Assembly (NCBI GenBank): GCA_965224755.1
Contig: OZ245061.1
Location: forward strand, 2,046,001-2,110,000
Length of the DNA stretch: 64,000 nt
Source of the DNA: Hellea sp965224755
GTDB lineage: Bacteria; Pseudomonadota; Alphaproteobacteria; Caulobacterales; Maricaulaceae
Direction: 5' to 3'
In this document: piece after piece, positions 44,175 to 51,971 of the stretch
Layout of the letters: each line of letters starts with the position of its first letter
Numbering within the stretch: the stretch's first letter is position 1
The notes under the pieces: generated by a model
Seen by the model: the letters and a program-made list of their open reading frames with translations, nothing else
Told to the model about the DNA's origin: nothing
Database searches by the model: none
Program-made: the position numbers and the translations under genes

Positions 44175-44522
44175 TTAGTCGTCGACGCTCCACCCTTCGG
44201 GGGTTTCGTGGGCGTCTATGATGGGGCCGTCGCCTGAAATGCCGGAGCTTTGCGCCTTAAACTGCGCCTCCATATCTTTACGCGCGGCTTCGAATTGGGC
44301 TTTGGGGCCAAAAGGTTTGCCAAACAGCTTGGCGCGCGCCCAGAGAAATCCAAAGGCGATGAAGCCAACAAGAACAAGTCCTGCAACAACGAAGACCGCG
44401 AAAGCGCCCAGAAAAACAACCATGAACAAGCTGCCAATGGCGGCCACGGCGAGAAACAAGCCTCGCAATATTTGGGTCAGGACATTACCGCCGCCGCCCG
44501 ATATGTTATAAGTATTCGTCAT
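44175..44522 (-). CDS. small membrane protein of unknown function (115 aa)
   Basis: A hydrophobic stretch LRGLFLAVAAIGSLFMVVFLGAFAVFVVAGLVLVGFIAFGFLWA spans residues 19-62 (two close membrane passes), followed by a charged cytoplasmic tail (AQFEAARKDMEAQFKAQ) ending GDGPIIDAHETPEGWSVDD. The last segment, with IIDAE/H-like wording, recurs in small alphaproteobacterial membrane proteins, but I cannot name the family. The upstream gap of 311 bp is mostly filled by copy 2 of the 209-nt repeat. Confidence 0.55.
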   Translation of the reverse strand: MTNTYNISGGGGNVLTQILRGLFLAVAAIGSLFMVVFLGAFAVFVVAGLVLVGFIAFGFLWARAKLFGKPFGPKAQFEAARKDMEAQFKAQSSGISGDGPIIDAHETPEGWSVDD

Positions 44523-44626
44523 AGACCTAATGTCGGGGCTTTCCCCTCAAAGGTCAAGACCCTTCAAGACCCGGGGGCATGACTTTTCCGTAAGGCAGGG
44601 TCACCATATGAGCTCGAAAGAGGTTT

Positions 44627-44835
44627 AAGATATGGGCCAAATTCATTCAGTTCTAGGAAAAAGAGCGCAGCTTTGCGTCCGCAAGGCAAGCTCTTTTGAC
44701 AACGAAATGGATGAATTTGGCCATACCCCGAAGGGGCGGGACGCTTTTGCCCCGCTGCCGCGTCGAAAACCCTCGCCATGCGGGCGCATGCCTTCGGTTT
44801 CTCTCCTAGTATCAGGGCAAAATCGTCCCCGTCTT
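44627..44835 (-). repeat. 209-nt structured repeat element, copy 2
   Basis: Reverse-oriented homologue of 21609-21817, the same length. Read on the minus strand it has GACGATTTTGCCC near its start with its partner 60 bases later (one mismatch), the hairpin CCCC-TTC-GGGG, and a long stem GGCCAAATTCAT / ATGAATTTGGCC around AAAGAGC/GCTCTTT and TTGC/GCAA. It fills most of the 44523-44833 gap and overlaps the last two bases of the TerB/DnaJ gene. Confidence 0.8.
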
Positions 44836-45523
44836 AATCTTCTTTCGAGTTCATACGGTGGCCCCTAATCTCGCTATAAGCCCTGTTCACCATGGCCATC
44901 TTATGGTTGGCCAGTCCCATCAGCTCTTTGGGCAAGCCCCGCGCAATCATCTTATCGGGATGGTTCGCCGACGCCATGCGCCGATAAGCCCGTTTCAGAT
45001 CAGCATCCGAAATATCCTCATCTATTCCCAAAATCAGGTAAGGATCATCCGAAGCCCTGCCCATATGAGCGATTTTAATGCGGCTGAATTCGCGCTCGGA
45101 AAAGCCGAAAATATCGCCGACACGTTCCAAGAATGCCATTTCTTCATCGGTGACAATGCCGTCGGCCAGCGCGATATGAAACAAGCCGTCCATGACATCT
45201 TCCAGCGCGGCGGGCTGGGCGCGGAAGCGTTTGGCGATGATACGGGCATAGCGCTCATAGCCCAGCGTGGTCTGGCGCGCGAGATCAAAGAACCGGGCAA
45301 TCCCGGCTTCATTTTCAGCATTCGCTTGAAATACCCGCTTAAACGCCGCGACTTCCTCGCGCCTCACCTGCCCGTCAGCTTTTGCCATTTTTGCGCCCAG
45401 CGCAACCAGCGCAGCGACAAGCCCAGCCTCGTCAATCTTGCCGGGTGTGCCGTCTCCGTCCGGGCTTTGCGGCGGCCCGAACATGCGGGCGCCGGCGCCT
45501 AATATAGTTTGCCATAAACTCAT
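44834..45523 (-). CDS. TerB-like/DnaJ-domain protein (DjlA-like)
   Basis: 229 residues. An N-terminal TerB-type helical domain (GLVAALVALGAKMAKADGQVRREEVAAFKRVF... and HIALADGIVTDEEMAFLERVGDIFGF) is followed by a C-terminal J domain (DPYLILGIDEDISDADLKRAYRRMASANHPDKMI) with the HPD motif intact, so it should stimulate an Hsp70 such as DnaK. Unlike E. coli DjlA it has no clear N-terminal membrane segment; only a short hydrophobic front (SLWQTILGAG). Ends in the 209-nt repeat. Confidence 0.88.
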   Translation of the reverse strand: MSLWQTILGAGARMFGPPQSPDGDGTPGKIDEAGLVAALVALGAKMAKADGQVRREEVAAFKRVFQANAENEAGIARFFDLARQTTLGYERYARIIAKRFRAQPAALEDVMDGLFHIALADGIVTDEEMAFLERVGDIFGFSEREFSRIKIAHMGRASDDPYLILGIDEDISDADLKRAYRRMASANHPDKMIARGLPKELMGLANHKMAMVNRAYSEIRGHRMNSKED

Positions 45524-45570
45524 GAGGCGGGGTTAGCCCAAGCCATTCAAACTATCAATCAGGCAAACTA

Positions 45571-46059
45571 TCAATCAGCAGAAGAGGTATGATCGCTGAC
45601 AATCACCCAGCGCCCATCCTGATTTTGCATATTAAGCGTAAACAGCCCGTTGGGGCGGTCAGCTTTGCGCTCCAGCGACCAACGCCCGAAAACCAGAGCA
45701 TCTTTTTCGGAGAAAACCTCAATTTCCAGATCTGTGAATGATAATGTCCCCATAGCCGCTTTATCAGGATAACGGGTTTTATAGCCATCAATCGTCGCCT
45801 GCCAGCCGCGATTGACTTTGCCGCCCGAGGCAAAGCGCAAACCTTCGCTTTTCATGTAATCCTGCATAAACCCGTCAATGTCGCCGCGGTTCCACGTCGC
45901 ATCCTGACGGGCTAATGTGTCTCGGATATCCTTTTCAATGGCCGGAATCTTATGGGCGAAATCCAAAGGCTCGTCCACGTCTTGGCTGAAATTTGCCGAA
46001 AACCACCCTATCGCAATACCCAAAAGCAAAGCGCCTATAATCCCTAAGACCTTTTTCAT
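45571..46059 (-). CDS. exported SnoaL/DUF4440-like protein
   Basis: 162 residues from the ATG at 46059, which has AGGAGA five bases upstream. The N-terminus MKKVLGIIGALLLGIAIGWFSANF is a signal anchor or signal peptide. The rest is an NTF2-like fold of the DUF4440/SnoaL type: IRDTLARQDATWNRGDIDGFMQDYMKSEGLRFASGGKVNRGWQATI..., ending DGRWVIVSDHTSSAD. Many members bind small ligands and are not catalytic. Function here unknown. It stands alone, followed by the TerB/DnaJ gene. Confidence 0.7.
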   Translation of the reverse strand: MKKVLGIIGALLLGIAIGWFSANFSQDVDEPLDFAHKIPAIEKDIRDTLARQDATWNRGDIDGFMQDYMKSEGLRFASGGKVNRGWQATIDGYKTRYPDKAAMGTLSFTDLEIEVFSEKDALVFGRWSLERKADRPNGLFTLNMQNQDGRWVIVSDHTSSAD

Positions 46060-46119
46060 TACGTTCTCCTGCCTATACGATTCTAGCGGCCCGCCAAAAC
46101 CTTCGGCCACCTCATAGCA

Positions 46120-46199
46120 TTTGGTCAAAAATGACAAGCCCGAAGCCTATTTCTTGAGAAAACCTACACAAAAATGCCAATTGGGTAAAAAATGACAAG
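46120..46199. repeat. pair of direct repeats upstream of the SnoaL-like gene
   Basis: A 19-base motif ending AAAAATGACAAG occurs at 46120-46138 and 46181-46199 (61-bp spacing, two or three differences), with a weaker third form (AAAAATGCCAA) between. It lies in the A/T-rich 46060-46240 region between the SnoaL-like gene and a candidate small RNA. Possibly regulator binding sites. Confidence 0.35.
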
Positions 46200-46239
46200 T
46201 GGCCTTACCAAAATCGACAATTATTCTCCCCTACATTCA

Positions 46240-46374
46240 GGTAGTAAGTATTTATGAGGCCGTATCGGGGCGCTTAAGCGATACAGACTTCGGGGCGCAG
46301 TTAATCGGATCCTCTGGAGGGTAACGATTATTAGAGAGACCGGATCGCGGGGCGCGCTATCCGGTCTTTCGTTT
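46240..46374 (+). ncRNA. candidate small RNA ending in an orphan terminator
   Basis: The 3' end is a rho-independent terminator on the + strand: stem AGACCGGAT/ATCCGGTCT (46337-46345, 46359-46367) followed by TTTCGTTT. No + strand gene lies upstream for kilobases, so it should end a noncoding transcript. Before it is a hairpin GTATCG/CGATAC (46262-46284). The sequence GGGGCGC appears three times (46267, 46292, 46349), each time in or next to a loop. The 5' end is a guess; no clear promoter was found. Confidence 0.4.
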
Positions 46375-46403
46375 ATGCGCCATCGCTAGCGAGCCTCAAA
46401 CCT

Positions 46404-47417
46404 CTAGCGAGTATCAAACATAGGGACTTTGAACTTTTGTGGAGACACACCAAACCATGCCCGAAAGGCGCGGCTATAAGCACTCTGATCATTATAGCCG
46501 AGCATTTGCGCTATTTGCGCCTGACTGTGTTTTGCCTCTCGCATATAAACCTCACAAGAGTCTTTGCGTGCCCGCTCTAAGAGCGCACGAAAACTTTCAT
46601 TTTCCTCTCTGAGTTTACGCCGCAAGCTACGCTCGCTTTGTCCCAGAATCCCGGCCACGCCTGCGATCGACGGACGGCCCTCGGGCAGGGCTTGCTGAAT
46701 ACAATGCTGCACTACAGTCGCAATACCGACAGGTTTATCCAGCGCCGCCAATTGCTTATCAAGCTTTGCCCGCAAAAAAACCATCATTTCAGGGTTACGG
46801 TTTGGCATTGGCACTTCCACCACATCGCCAATAAATTCCACGCAGTCATACTCGGAGTCGAAAAAAATATTGTCCGAAAATACCATATTATGCGTAGTTT
46901 TGTCCTCAGGTGCACTATGACGAAAATGCATAGAGAGAACGGGATTATCTTCCCCCCATAACAGCCAGCGCCCGATGGTGGCATAGGCCGCAAAAACAGT
47001 TTCAACAAAATAACGGTGCCTTTCCACGCGCCCGTAAAGTGGTGACCATTCCACCCAAGCCGTGTTTCCCCGCCGCACTAATTGCGTCGTCCCCAATTGC
47101 TGTGTTAAAGCCTGATATTTATTATTCGTGGCCAGAACATCTGCCAGATTTTCGCAAAAAGGCAAAGCATAGCCAACATCCATAAAAGTTGACGGGCGAA
47201 GACCCAAGCCAACCTTCACGCCAATAGCCTGATCTCCCGTCTGCTTGGCCGCCAGGTTTAGGATGTCAATCGGGACATGGTTGCCAAACCGTTTCGCCGG
47301 ATTCTCCAGCGCCCTCGCCCCGCCCTCAATCAATTCCAGCAATAACGGAGCCTCAGCGCCATGGCGAACACAGCTCTTAAAAATGGCCTGCACATAAGGA
47401 GAAGATACGGTTCTCAT
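46404..47417 (-). CDS. AraC family transcriptional regulator
   Basis: 337 residues. The N-terminal 200 residues form an AraC-type ligand-binding domain of the Arabinose_bd kind (IDILNLAAKQTGDQAIGVKVGLGLRPSTFMDVGYAL), the C-terminal 100 residues two helix-turn-helix motifs (SIAGVAGILGQSERSLRRKLREENESF and SQAQIAQMLGYNDQSAYSRAFRAWFGVSPQKFK), the second with the family's diagnostic ending. Such regulators often control fatty-acid, ornithine or hydrocarbon pathways, not predictable here. Three direct repeats at 21-bp spacing just upstream suggest autoregulation. It stands alone between two candidate small RNAs. Confidence 0.9.
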   Translation of the reverse strand: MRTVSSPYVQAIFKSCVRHGAEAPLLLELIEGGARALENPAKRFGNHVPIDILNLAAKQTGDQAIGVKVGLGLRPSTFMDVGYALPFCENLADVLATNNKYQALTQQLGTTQLVRRGNTAWVEWSPLYGRVERHRYFVETVFAAYATIGRWLLWGEDNPVLSMHFRHSAPEDKTTHNMVFSDNIFFDSEYDCVEFIGDVVEVPMPNRNPEMMVFLRAKLDKQLAALDKPVGIATVVQHCIQQALPEGRPSIAGVAGILGQSERSLRRKLREENESFRALLERARKDSCEVYMREAKHSQAQIAQMLGYNDQSAYSRAFRAWFGVSPQKFKVPMFDTR

Positions 47418-47443
47418 GTATTTTGACTAGGGTCAGAGCCTCA

Positions 47444-47519
47444 TATGTCAAGACAATATGGCCGAATATGTATAATTCATGGCCGAGTTTAACAAATTTA
47501 AGGCCGAATATGTCAAGAC
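47444..47519. promoter_or_regulatory. direct repeats at 21-bp period upstream of the AraC gene
   Basis: GGCCGA occurs at 47460, 47481 and 47502, exactly 21 bp apart (two helical turns), and TATGTCAAGAC occurs at 47444 and 47509. A + strand TATAAT (47471-47476) lies between the first two. Twenty-one-base direct repeats are the classical arrangement of AraC half-sites. Confidence 0.55.
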
Positions 47520-47656
47520 GCACTTGCTCTTACCTATTAATCTGACACTAGGTAAACCTTGGGGCACATCTAGGTGAACTCAAAGGGCGCACAGCACCCC
47601 TCAAAAGGTGCTATTATCAAAAGACCGGTCTCGGGGCGCGAGATCGGTCTTTTTTT
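47483..47656 (+). ncRNA. candidate small RNA upstream of metF's 3' end
   Basis: Ends at a strong + strand terminator: AGACCG...CGGTCT (47622-47650) with inner stem TCTCG/CGAGA, loop GGGCG and a seven-T tail (47650-47656). Before it is the hairpin AGCACC/GGTGCT (47593-47612). There is no + strand gene between 47418 and this terminator. A TATAAT at 47471 would place the 5' end near 47483. The terminator shares its loop sequence GGGGCGC and AGACCGG stem with that of the candidate at 46240. It may also terminate metF from the other side. Confidence 0.4.
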
Positions 47657-47662
47657 ATAAAA

Positions 47663-48535
47663 TTAACCCGCAAGCTTAGAGCTTTCCGAACGCAGAACTG
47701 ACGCAACCGCATAAGGCAATTCCCAGCGATTAAGGGTATAGAGATGGAAATGCGGCACCCCTTCATCGCGCAAAACAGAAATTAGCTCTGTCATCAACCC
47801 CGCCGTCAATAATTGACGCGCCTCGAAATGATCTTCCAAATTATTATAAAGCGCGCCGTAAGCTTCAGGGATATGCACGCCGCACATCTTGGCCATGTTT
47901 TTAAAGCCAACAAAATTGGGCTGCAACATAATGCCGGGAATGATCGGAATATCAATGTCCGCCGCGCTAATGCGGTCTCGAAAATCTAAAAAAACTTTAG
48001 GCGTAACAAAAAATTGCGTAATTGCGCGGTTCGCGCCCGCATCGACTTTACGTTTCAGATTATCAATCTCGGCGTCCCATGTCGGACTTTCAGGATGACG
48101 TTCAGGATAGGCTGAAACGGAGATATCAAAATCCGCGACTTTTTTCAGCCCTTCGACAAGGTCAGACCCATAGGCATAGCCGCTATCATGCGGACAATAA
48201 GCTTCGTCAATCCCGGTTTCCGGATCGCCGCGCAGGGCCACAATATGGCGAATGCCATTATCCCAATAGTCTTTGGCGATACGGTCAATCTCGGCTCTGG
48301 GAGCGCCAACACAGGTCAGATGAGCGGCGGCCGTCAGTTTCGTCTCGTCGGAAATACGCCGCACAGCCTTGAGCGTTCGCTCGCGGGTCGAACCGCCGGC
48401 TCCGTAGGTCACAGAGACAAAATCCGGGCTTAAGGCTTCGAGTTTTTTGACGCTCTCCCAGAGATCACGTTCTTTTTTTTGGGCCCTAGGAGGGGAAAAC
48501 TCAAAACTAAGCCCTATATCATTTGGTGAAAACAT
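47663..48535 (-). CDS. metF: 5,10-methylenetetrahydrofolate reductase
   Basis: 290 residues, usual length for bacterial MetF. The FAD-dependent TIM-barrel enzyme makes 5-methyl-THF for methionine synthesis. Motifs: GLSFEFSPPRAQ (with the catalytic Glu), DFVSVTYGAGGSTRERTLK, HLTCVGAPRAEI, HIVALRGDPE and ITQFFVTPKVFLDF. Starts three bases after the stop of the ArsR-methyltransferase gene, so the regulator and metF form an operon; a bidirectional terminator lies just beyond its stop. Confidence 0.94.
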   Translation of the reverse strand: MFSPNDIGLSFEFSPPRAQKKERDLWESVKKLEALSPDFVSVTYGAGGSTRERTLKAVRRISDETKLTAAAHLTCVGAPRAEIDRIAKDYWDNGIRHIVALRGDPETGIDEAYCPHDSGYAYGSDLVEGLKKVADFDISVSAYPERHPESPTWDAEIDNLKRKVDAGANRAITQFFVTPKVFLDFRDRISAADIDIPIIPGIMLQPNFVGFKNMAKMCGVHIPEAYGALYNNLEDHFEARQLLTAGLMTELISVLRDEGVPHFHLYTLNRWELPYAVASVLRSESSKLAG

Positions 48536-48538
48536 TTA

Positions 48539-49492
48539 TCAGGCCTGTTTGCGAAATGCGGCGGCTATGCCCTGCCAAATTTTGACATTGGGCTGTTCAC
48601 CGTCGGTTTGAACCGTTTCAATACCGCCAAGGCGCAATCCCGCTTGTTCAAGCCAGTCTGATATTTGCACATCGGAAAAACCGAGGCGGCGATGGGCGTA
48701 GGCTTTGTGAAAATCCTCGCGGTCATGGGATTCAAAATCAATTATCAGCAATTGCCCGCCTGCCCCCAACAGGCGCGTCGCTTCAATAATCGCTTCAATC
48801 GGATCATCCAGATAATGGAGCACTTGATGCAAGGTCACCAGATCAGCACAATCTGCCTCCAATGGCGTGGCATGGAGATCACTCTGGCGTACAGTGATAT
48901 GGCTGTGCTCCTGCGCCGCCAGCTTATGACGCGCTACTTTCAGCATATCAGTATTATTATCAATGCCCGAACCGCGCTCAATGACGCCGGAGAAAACTTC
49001 CAGCATCCGGCCTGTGCCTGTCCCGAGATCAACCATAAACGAAAATGGCCCCTTGCCCGCAAGTGATTTCAGCCGCGCCTCGATATCAGCCTGCGGGAGA
49101 TATTCATGGCCGAGCTGCCCGCGGTCATTAGCGACTCCAGCAAAAAAGGCCTCAGCCGCTTTGGAGCGTTCGGCCCGAACATCCTCAAGCCTGCGTAAAT
49201 CGGCGGTTAAGGCCAGATCATCCTGCGGCAAGGTCGCCAGCGTTGTTGCGACAATCGCCGTGACCGCTTCATTACCGCGTTTAATACGCGAGAACACCCA
49301 ACTCCCCTCTTTCAGGCGCTCGATTATGCCCGCCGATTCCAGCGATTTGATATATTGCGTGATACGGGGCTGAGAGAGACCGAGGATTTGCACAAGCTCG
49401 CTAACTGTCAATTCCCCGCGCGAGAGCAGCGCAAGAATCCGCAATCTTTCGGGATGACCGAGCGCTTTCAAAATCTGGGCATGACGTTCCAT
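48539..49492 (-). CDS. ArsR-type regulator fused to a SAM methyltransferase domain
   Basis: 317 residues. The front is an ArsR winged helix (ILKALGHPERLRILALLSRGELTVSELVQILGLSQPRITQYIKSLESAGIIERLKEG); no Cys pair for metal binding is seen. The rest is a class I methyltransferase fold (FMVDLGTGTGRMLEVFSG near residue 160; LVTLHQVLHYLDDPIEAI). The architecture next to metF recurs in alphaproteobacteria and suggests that binding of SAM or SAH modulates repression of methionine genes; this is inference. An A/T-rich inverted repeat just upstream could be its own operator. Co-transcribed with metF. Confidence 0.88.
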   Translation of the reverse strand: MERHAQILKALGHPERLRILALLSRGELTVSELVQILGLSQPRITQYIKSLESAGIIERLKEGSWVFSRIKRGNEAVTAIVATTLATLPQDDLALTADLRRLEDVRAERSKAAEAFFAGVANDRGQLGHEYLPQADIEARLKSLAGKGPFSFMVDLGTGTGRMLEVFSGVIERGSGIDNNTDMLKVARHKLAAQEHSHITVRQSDLHATPLEADCADLVTLHQVLHYLDDPIEAIIEATRLLGAGGQLLIIDFESHDREDFHKAYAHRRLGFSDVQISDWLEQAGLRLGGIETVQTDGEQPNVKIWQGIAAAFRKQA

Positions 49493-49523
49493 AGTGTCTC
49501 TATAGCAGAGAAAAATGGAAAGG

Positions 49524-49543
49524 ATATAAGAAAAACGTTATAT
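49524..49543. promoter_or_regulatory. candidate operator upstream of the ArsR-methyltransferase gene
   Basis: Inverted repeat ATATAA-N8-TTATAT, 32 to 51 bases upstream of the start at 49492, within an A/T-rich promoter-like stretch. The rest of the 128-bp gap to ettA shows nothing else. Confidence 0.35.
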
Positions 49544-49620
49544 GTTTATTTTATTGAAATTAAGACAGAAATTTAGATAACAAGCGCAAATAAGCTCCCT
49601 AGGGCTATGACTGTAATTGC

Positions 49621-51279
49621 CTAGCGCTCAAACTTCACAAATTTCAGTTTTTTCGGCATGTCGGCATCCGGGCCTAAGCGGCGTTTTTTGTCTTCGATAT
49701 AATCGGCGAAATTGCCTTCAAACCATTCGACATGGCTATCATCTTCATAGGCGAGGATATGTGTGGCGACGCGGTCTAGGAAGAAACGGTCATGGGAAAT
49801 GACCACGGCGCAGCCGGGGAATTTTTCCAGCGCAACTTCGAGCGAGGCGAGCGTTTCCCGGTCCAAATCATTGGTCGGCTCATCGAGCAAAAGTAGGTTA
49901 GCCGGACGTGTCAACATCTTGGCTAAGTTGACGCGGTTGCGCTCACCGCCGGATAGCTGCCCGACATTTTTCTGTTGGTCCGTGCCTTTAAAATTAAACG
50001 CCCCGAGATAGGCGCGGGACGGCACTTCGCGTTTGCCCAGCACCAAAATATCGAGTTTGTCAGACACAGCCTCCCAGACATTCAGGCTGTCATCCAGCGC
50101 GTCGCGGTTTTGATCAACATAGCCAAGCTCAACCGTTTCGCCGACTTTAAATGAGCCTTCATCCGGTTTTTCTTCACCCGTAATCATTTTAAATAATGTC
50201 GTTTTACCCGCACCGTTGGGGCCAATAACGCCGACGATGCCGCCGCGCGGTAATCTAAAAGAAAGGTTTTTAATCAACAGCTTATCGCCAAATCCTTTAC
50301 TAACATTATCGCACTCAACAACGACATTACCGAGGCGCTCACCCATCGGAATACGGATATCAGCATGGGTGACAACTTCACTCTCGGCCGCGTCGCGCAG
50401 GTTTTCATAGGCCGAAATACGGGCCTTTGATTTCGTCTGGCGCGCTTTGGGGTTAGAACGAATCCATTCCAGTTCGCGCTTAAGCGCCTTGGATTTACTA
50501 TCCGACTCCCGGCCTTCTTGTTCATTACGTTTGTCTTTCGCCGCCAGCCATGAAGAGTAATTCCCTTCATGCGGATAAGATTTTCCACGGTCGATTTCCA
50601 GTGTCCAATTGGTGATATTATTAAGGAAATAACGGTCATGGGTAATGAGGATAATCGCGCCTTTATATTGAACGAGGTAATTCTCAAGCCAGTTCACCGT
50701 CTCGGCGTCGAGATGGTTGGTCGGCTCATCCATGAGAAGTAAATCCGGTTTGGAGAGTAGCAGACGGCAGAGCGCCACGCGGCGCGCTTCCCCGCCGGAG
50801 AGGTTGTTGACAGGACTGTCTTTGGGCGGGCAGCGAAGAGCCTGCATCGCCATCTCGATTTTACTGTCGATATCCCAAGCATCGCGGCCATCGACCTCAT
50901 CTTGCAATTTGGTCATCTCTTCCATCAGCTCGTCCGTATAATCTTCGGCCATTTTCATAGCGCAGGCATTATAATCGTCGAATATTTTCTTGTCCTCGCA
51001 GCCCTCAATGACATTGCCCCAGACATCCTTTGCATTATCCAGCTTGGGTTCCTGCGGCAGATAACCGACTTTCACGCCCTCAGCCGCCCAATGCTCGCCC
51101 GCAACTTCGGTATCAACGCCGGCCATAATCTTCATCAGCGTCGATTTACCCGCGCCGTTAACCCCGATCAGGCCGATTTTGGCATCGGGATAAAAGGACA
51201 GATGCACATTATCGAGAATGGTCTTATTGCCGAATTTCTTCGTAAGGCCTTGCATATGATAACAAAATTGACGGGCCAC
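49621..51279 (-). CDS. ettA: energy-dependent translational throttle protein EttA (ABC-F)
   Basis: 552 residues. EttA binds the ribosomal E site and gates elongation by ATP/ADP ratio. Two ABC domains: Walker A GVNGAGKSTLMK and GPNGAGKTTLFK, signatures NNLSGGEARRVAL and QLSGGERNRVNL, Walker B LLLMDEPTNHLD and LLLLDEPTNDLD. The arm/linker region between them (WIRSNPKARQTKSKARI) is the P-site tRNA interaction motif typical of EttA. Starts with GTG, supported by CAGGAG six bases upstream. Separate from the ArsR-metF operon downstream by 128 bases. Confidence 0.95.
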   Translation of the reverse strand: MARQFCYHMQGLTKKFGNKTILDNVHLSFYPDAKIGLIGVNGAGKSTLMKIMAGVDTEVAGEHWAAEGVKVGYLPQEPKLDNAKDVWGNVIEGCEDKKIFDDYNACAMKMAEDYTDELMEEMTKLQDEVDGRDAWDIDSKIEMAMQALRCPPKDSPVNNLSGGEARRVALCRLLLSKPDLLLMDEPTNHLDAETVNWLENYLVQYKGAIILITHDRYFLNNITNWTLEIDRGKSYPHEGNYSSWLAAKDKRNEQEGRESDSKSKALKRELEWIRSNPKARQTKSKARISAYENLRDAAESEVVTHADIRIPMGERLGNVVVECDNVSKGFGDKLLIKNLSFRLPRGGIVGVIGPNGAGKTTLFKMITGEEKPDEGSFKVGETVELGYVDQNRDALDDSLNVWEAVSDKLDILVLGKREVPSRAYLGAFNFKGTDQQKNVGQLSGGERNRVNLAKMLTRPANLLLLDEPTNDLDRETLASLEVALEKFPGCAVVISHDRFFLDRVATHILAYEDDSHVEWFEGNFADYIEDKKRRLGPDADMPKKLKFVKFER

Positions 51280-51359
51280 GGGGCGCTCCTGAACAGGGAA
51301 TTATTTGCTTAACTTATTTCAGGGCGCGATATGCGGCGGCAGAGCTTATTTTGCAAGGG

Positions 51360-51905
51360 CTAGTATTCAGTAGAATCCGGCTTGAGTGTCCATGCCGCGT
51401 AGGAAATCGGGATGAATGCAATAACCGTTGCTATAAGTGCAAGGCCCGGAAATAAGAAAAAGGGCTGCACATAATCTAAAATTATTGGAGTCACAGACGA
51501 AAACATAAACCCAATATACCCGAAGAAAGCCAAACCCACAAAAATTTTCATTAAAAATTTGTGTAAGGTTTCAAATGAAGTACGCGTTGCATCTCTCCCT
51601 TCGAACTCCAGTGTCGATTTTGCAAAACCACTATTACGCATTGCTGGATGCGTGCCTATGGCCACACCAATGCCCACCAAACAAAACCAAAGACTGACAG
51701 CCATTACGACACGCAAAGCTTGAAGTTTAACTGCGAGCTGTGAAAGATCAGGCAATAGAAATGAGAGCGTTAAAGCTAACAATCCGACACTCAAAAACGA
51801 GATCGTTAAAAGACGAAGTAGGTAAAGATCGGATTTGGCAAACCCGCTTCGCCCTGTAACACCCCATTCGACGCTACTTTTTAAGCACTTCTCTACAATC
51901 GACAT
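51360..51905 (-). CDS. membrane protein of unknown function (181 aa)
   Basis: Four hydrophobic segments: LLRLLTISFLSVGLLALTLSFLL, LRVVMAVSLWFCLVGIGVAIG, IFVGLAFFGYIGFMFSSV and PFFLFPGLALIATVIAFIPISYAAW. No family recognised. The C-terminus TLKPDSTEY is short and hydrophilic. Base composition is more A/T rich than in ettA, like the other unrecognised membrane genes of this window. It is separated from ettA by 80 bases and from the Pro-rich lipoprotein by 66, with no clear link to either. Confidence 0.5.
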   Translation of the reverse strand: MSIVEKCLKSSVEWGVTGRSGFAKSDLYLLRLLTISFLSVGLLALTLSFLLPDLSQLAVKLQALRVVMAVSLWFCLVGIGVAIGTHPAMRNSGFAKSTLEFEGRDATRTSFETLHKFLMKIFVGLAFFGYIGFMFSSVTPIILDYVQPFFLFPGLALIATVIAFIPISYAAWTLKPDSTEY

Positions 51906-51971
51906 AGCTATCCTCTCTGAAGTGACAGCTTAGACGAATATTCAGATGAATTCCAGCGGTGTGATCTTTTA

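Noticed and set aside
42860..44221. Two long + strand open frames opposite DUF1801 and EamA genes
   Set aside because: Shadow frames of recognisable minus-strand genes; amino acid composition (His, Asp, Arg rich) is typical of antisense reading.
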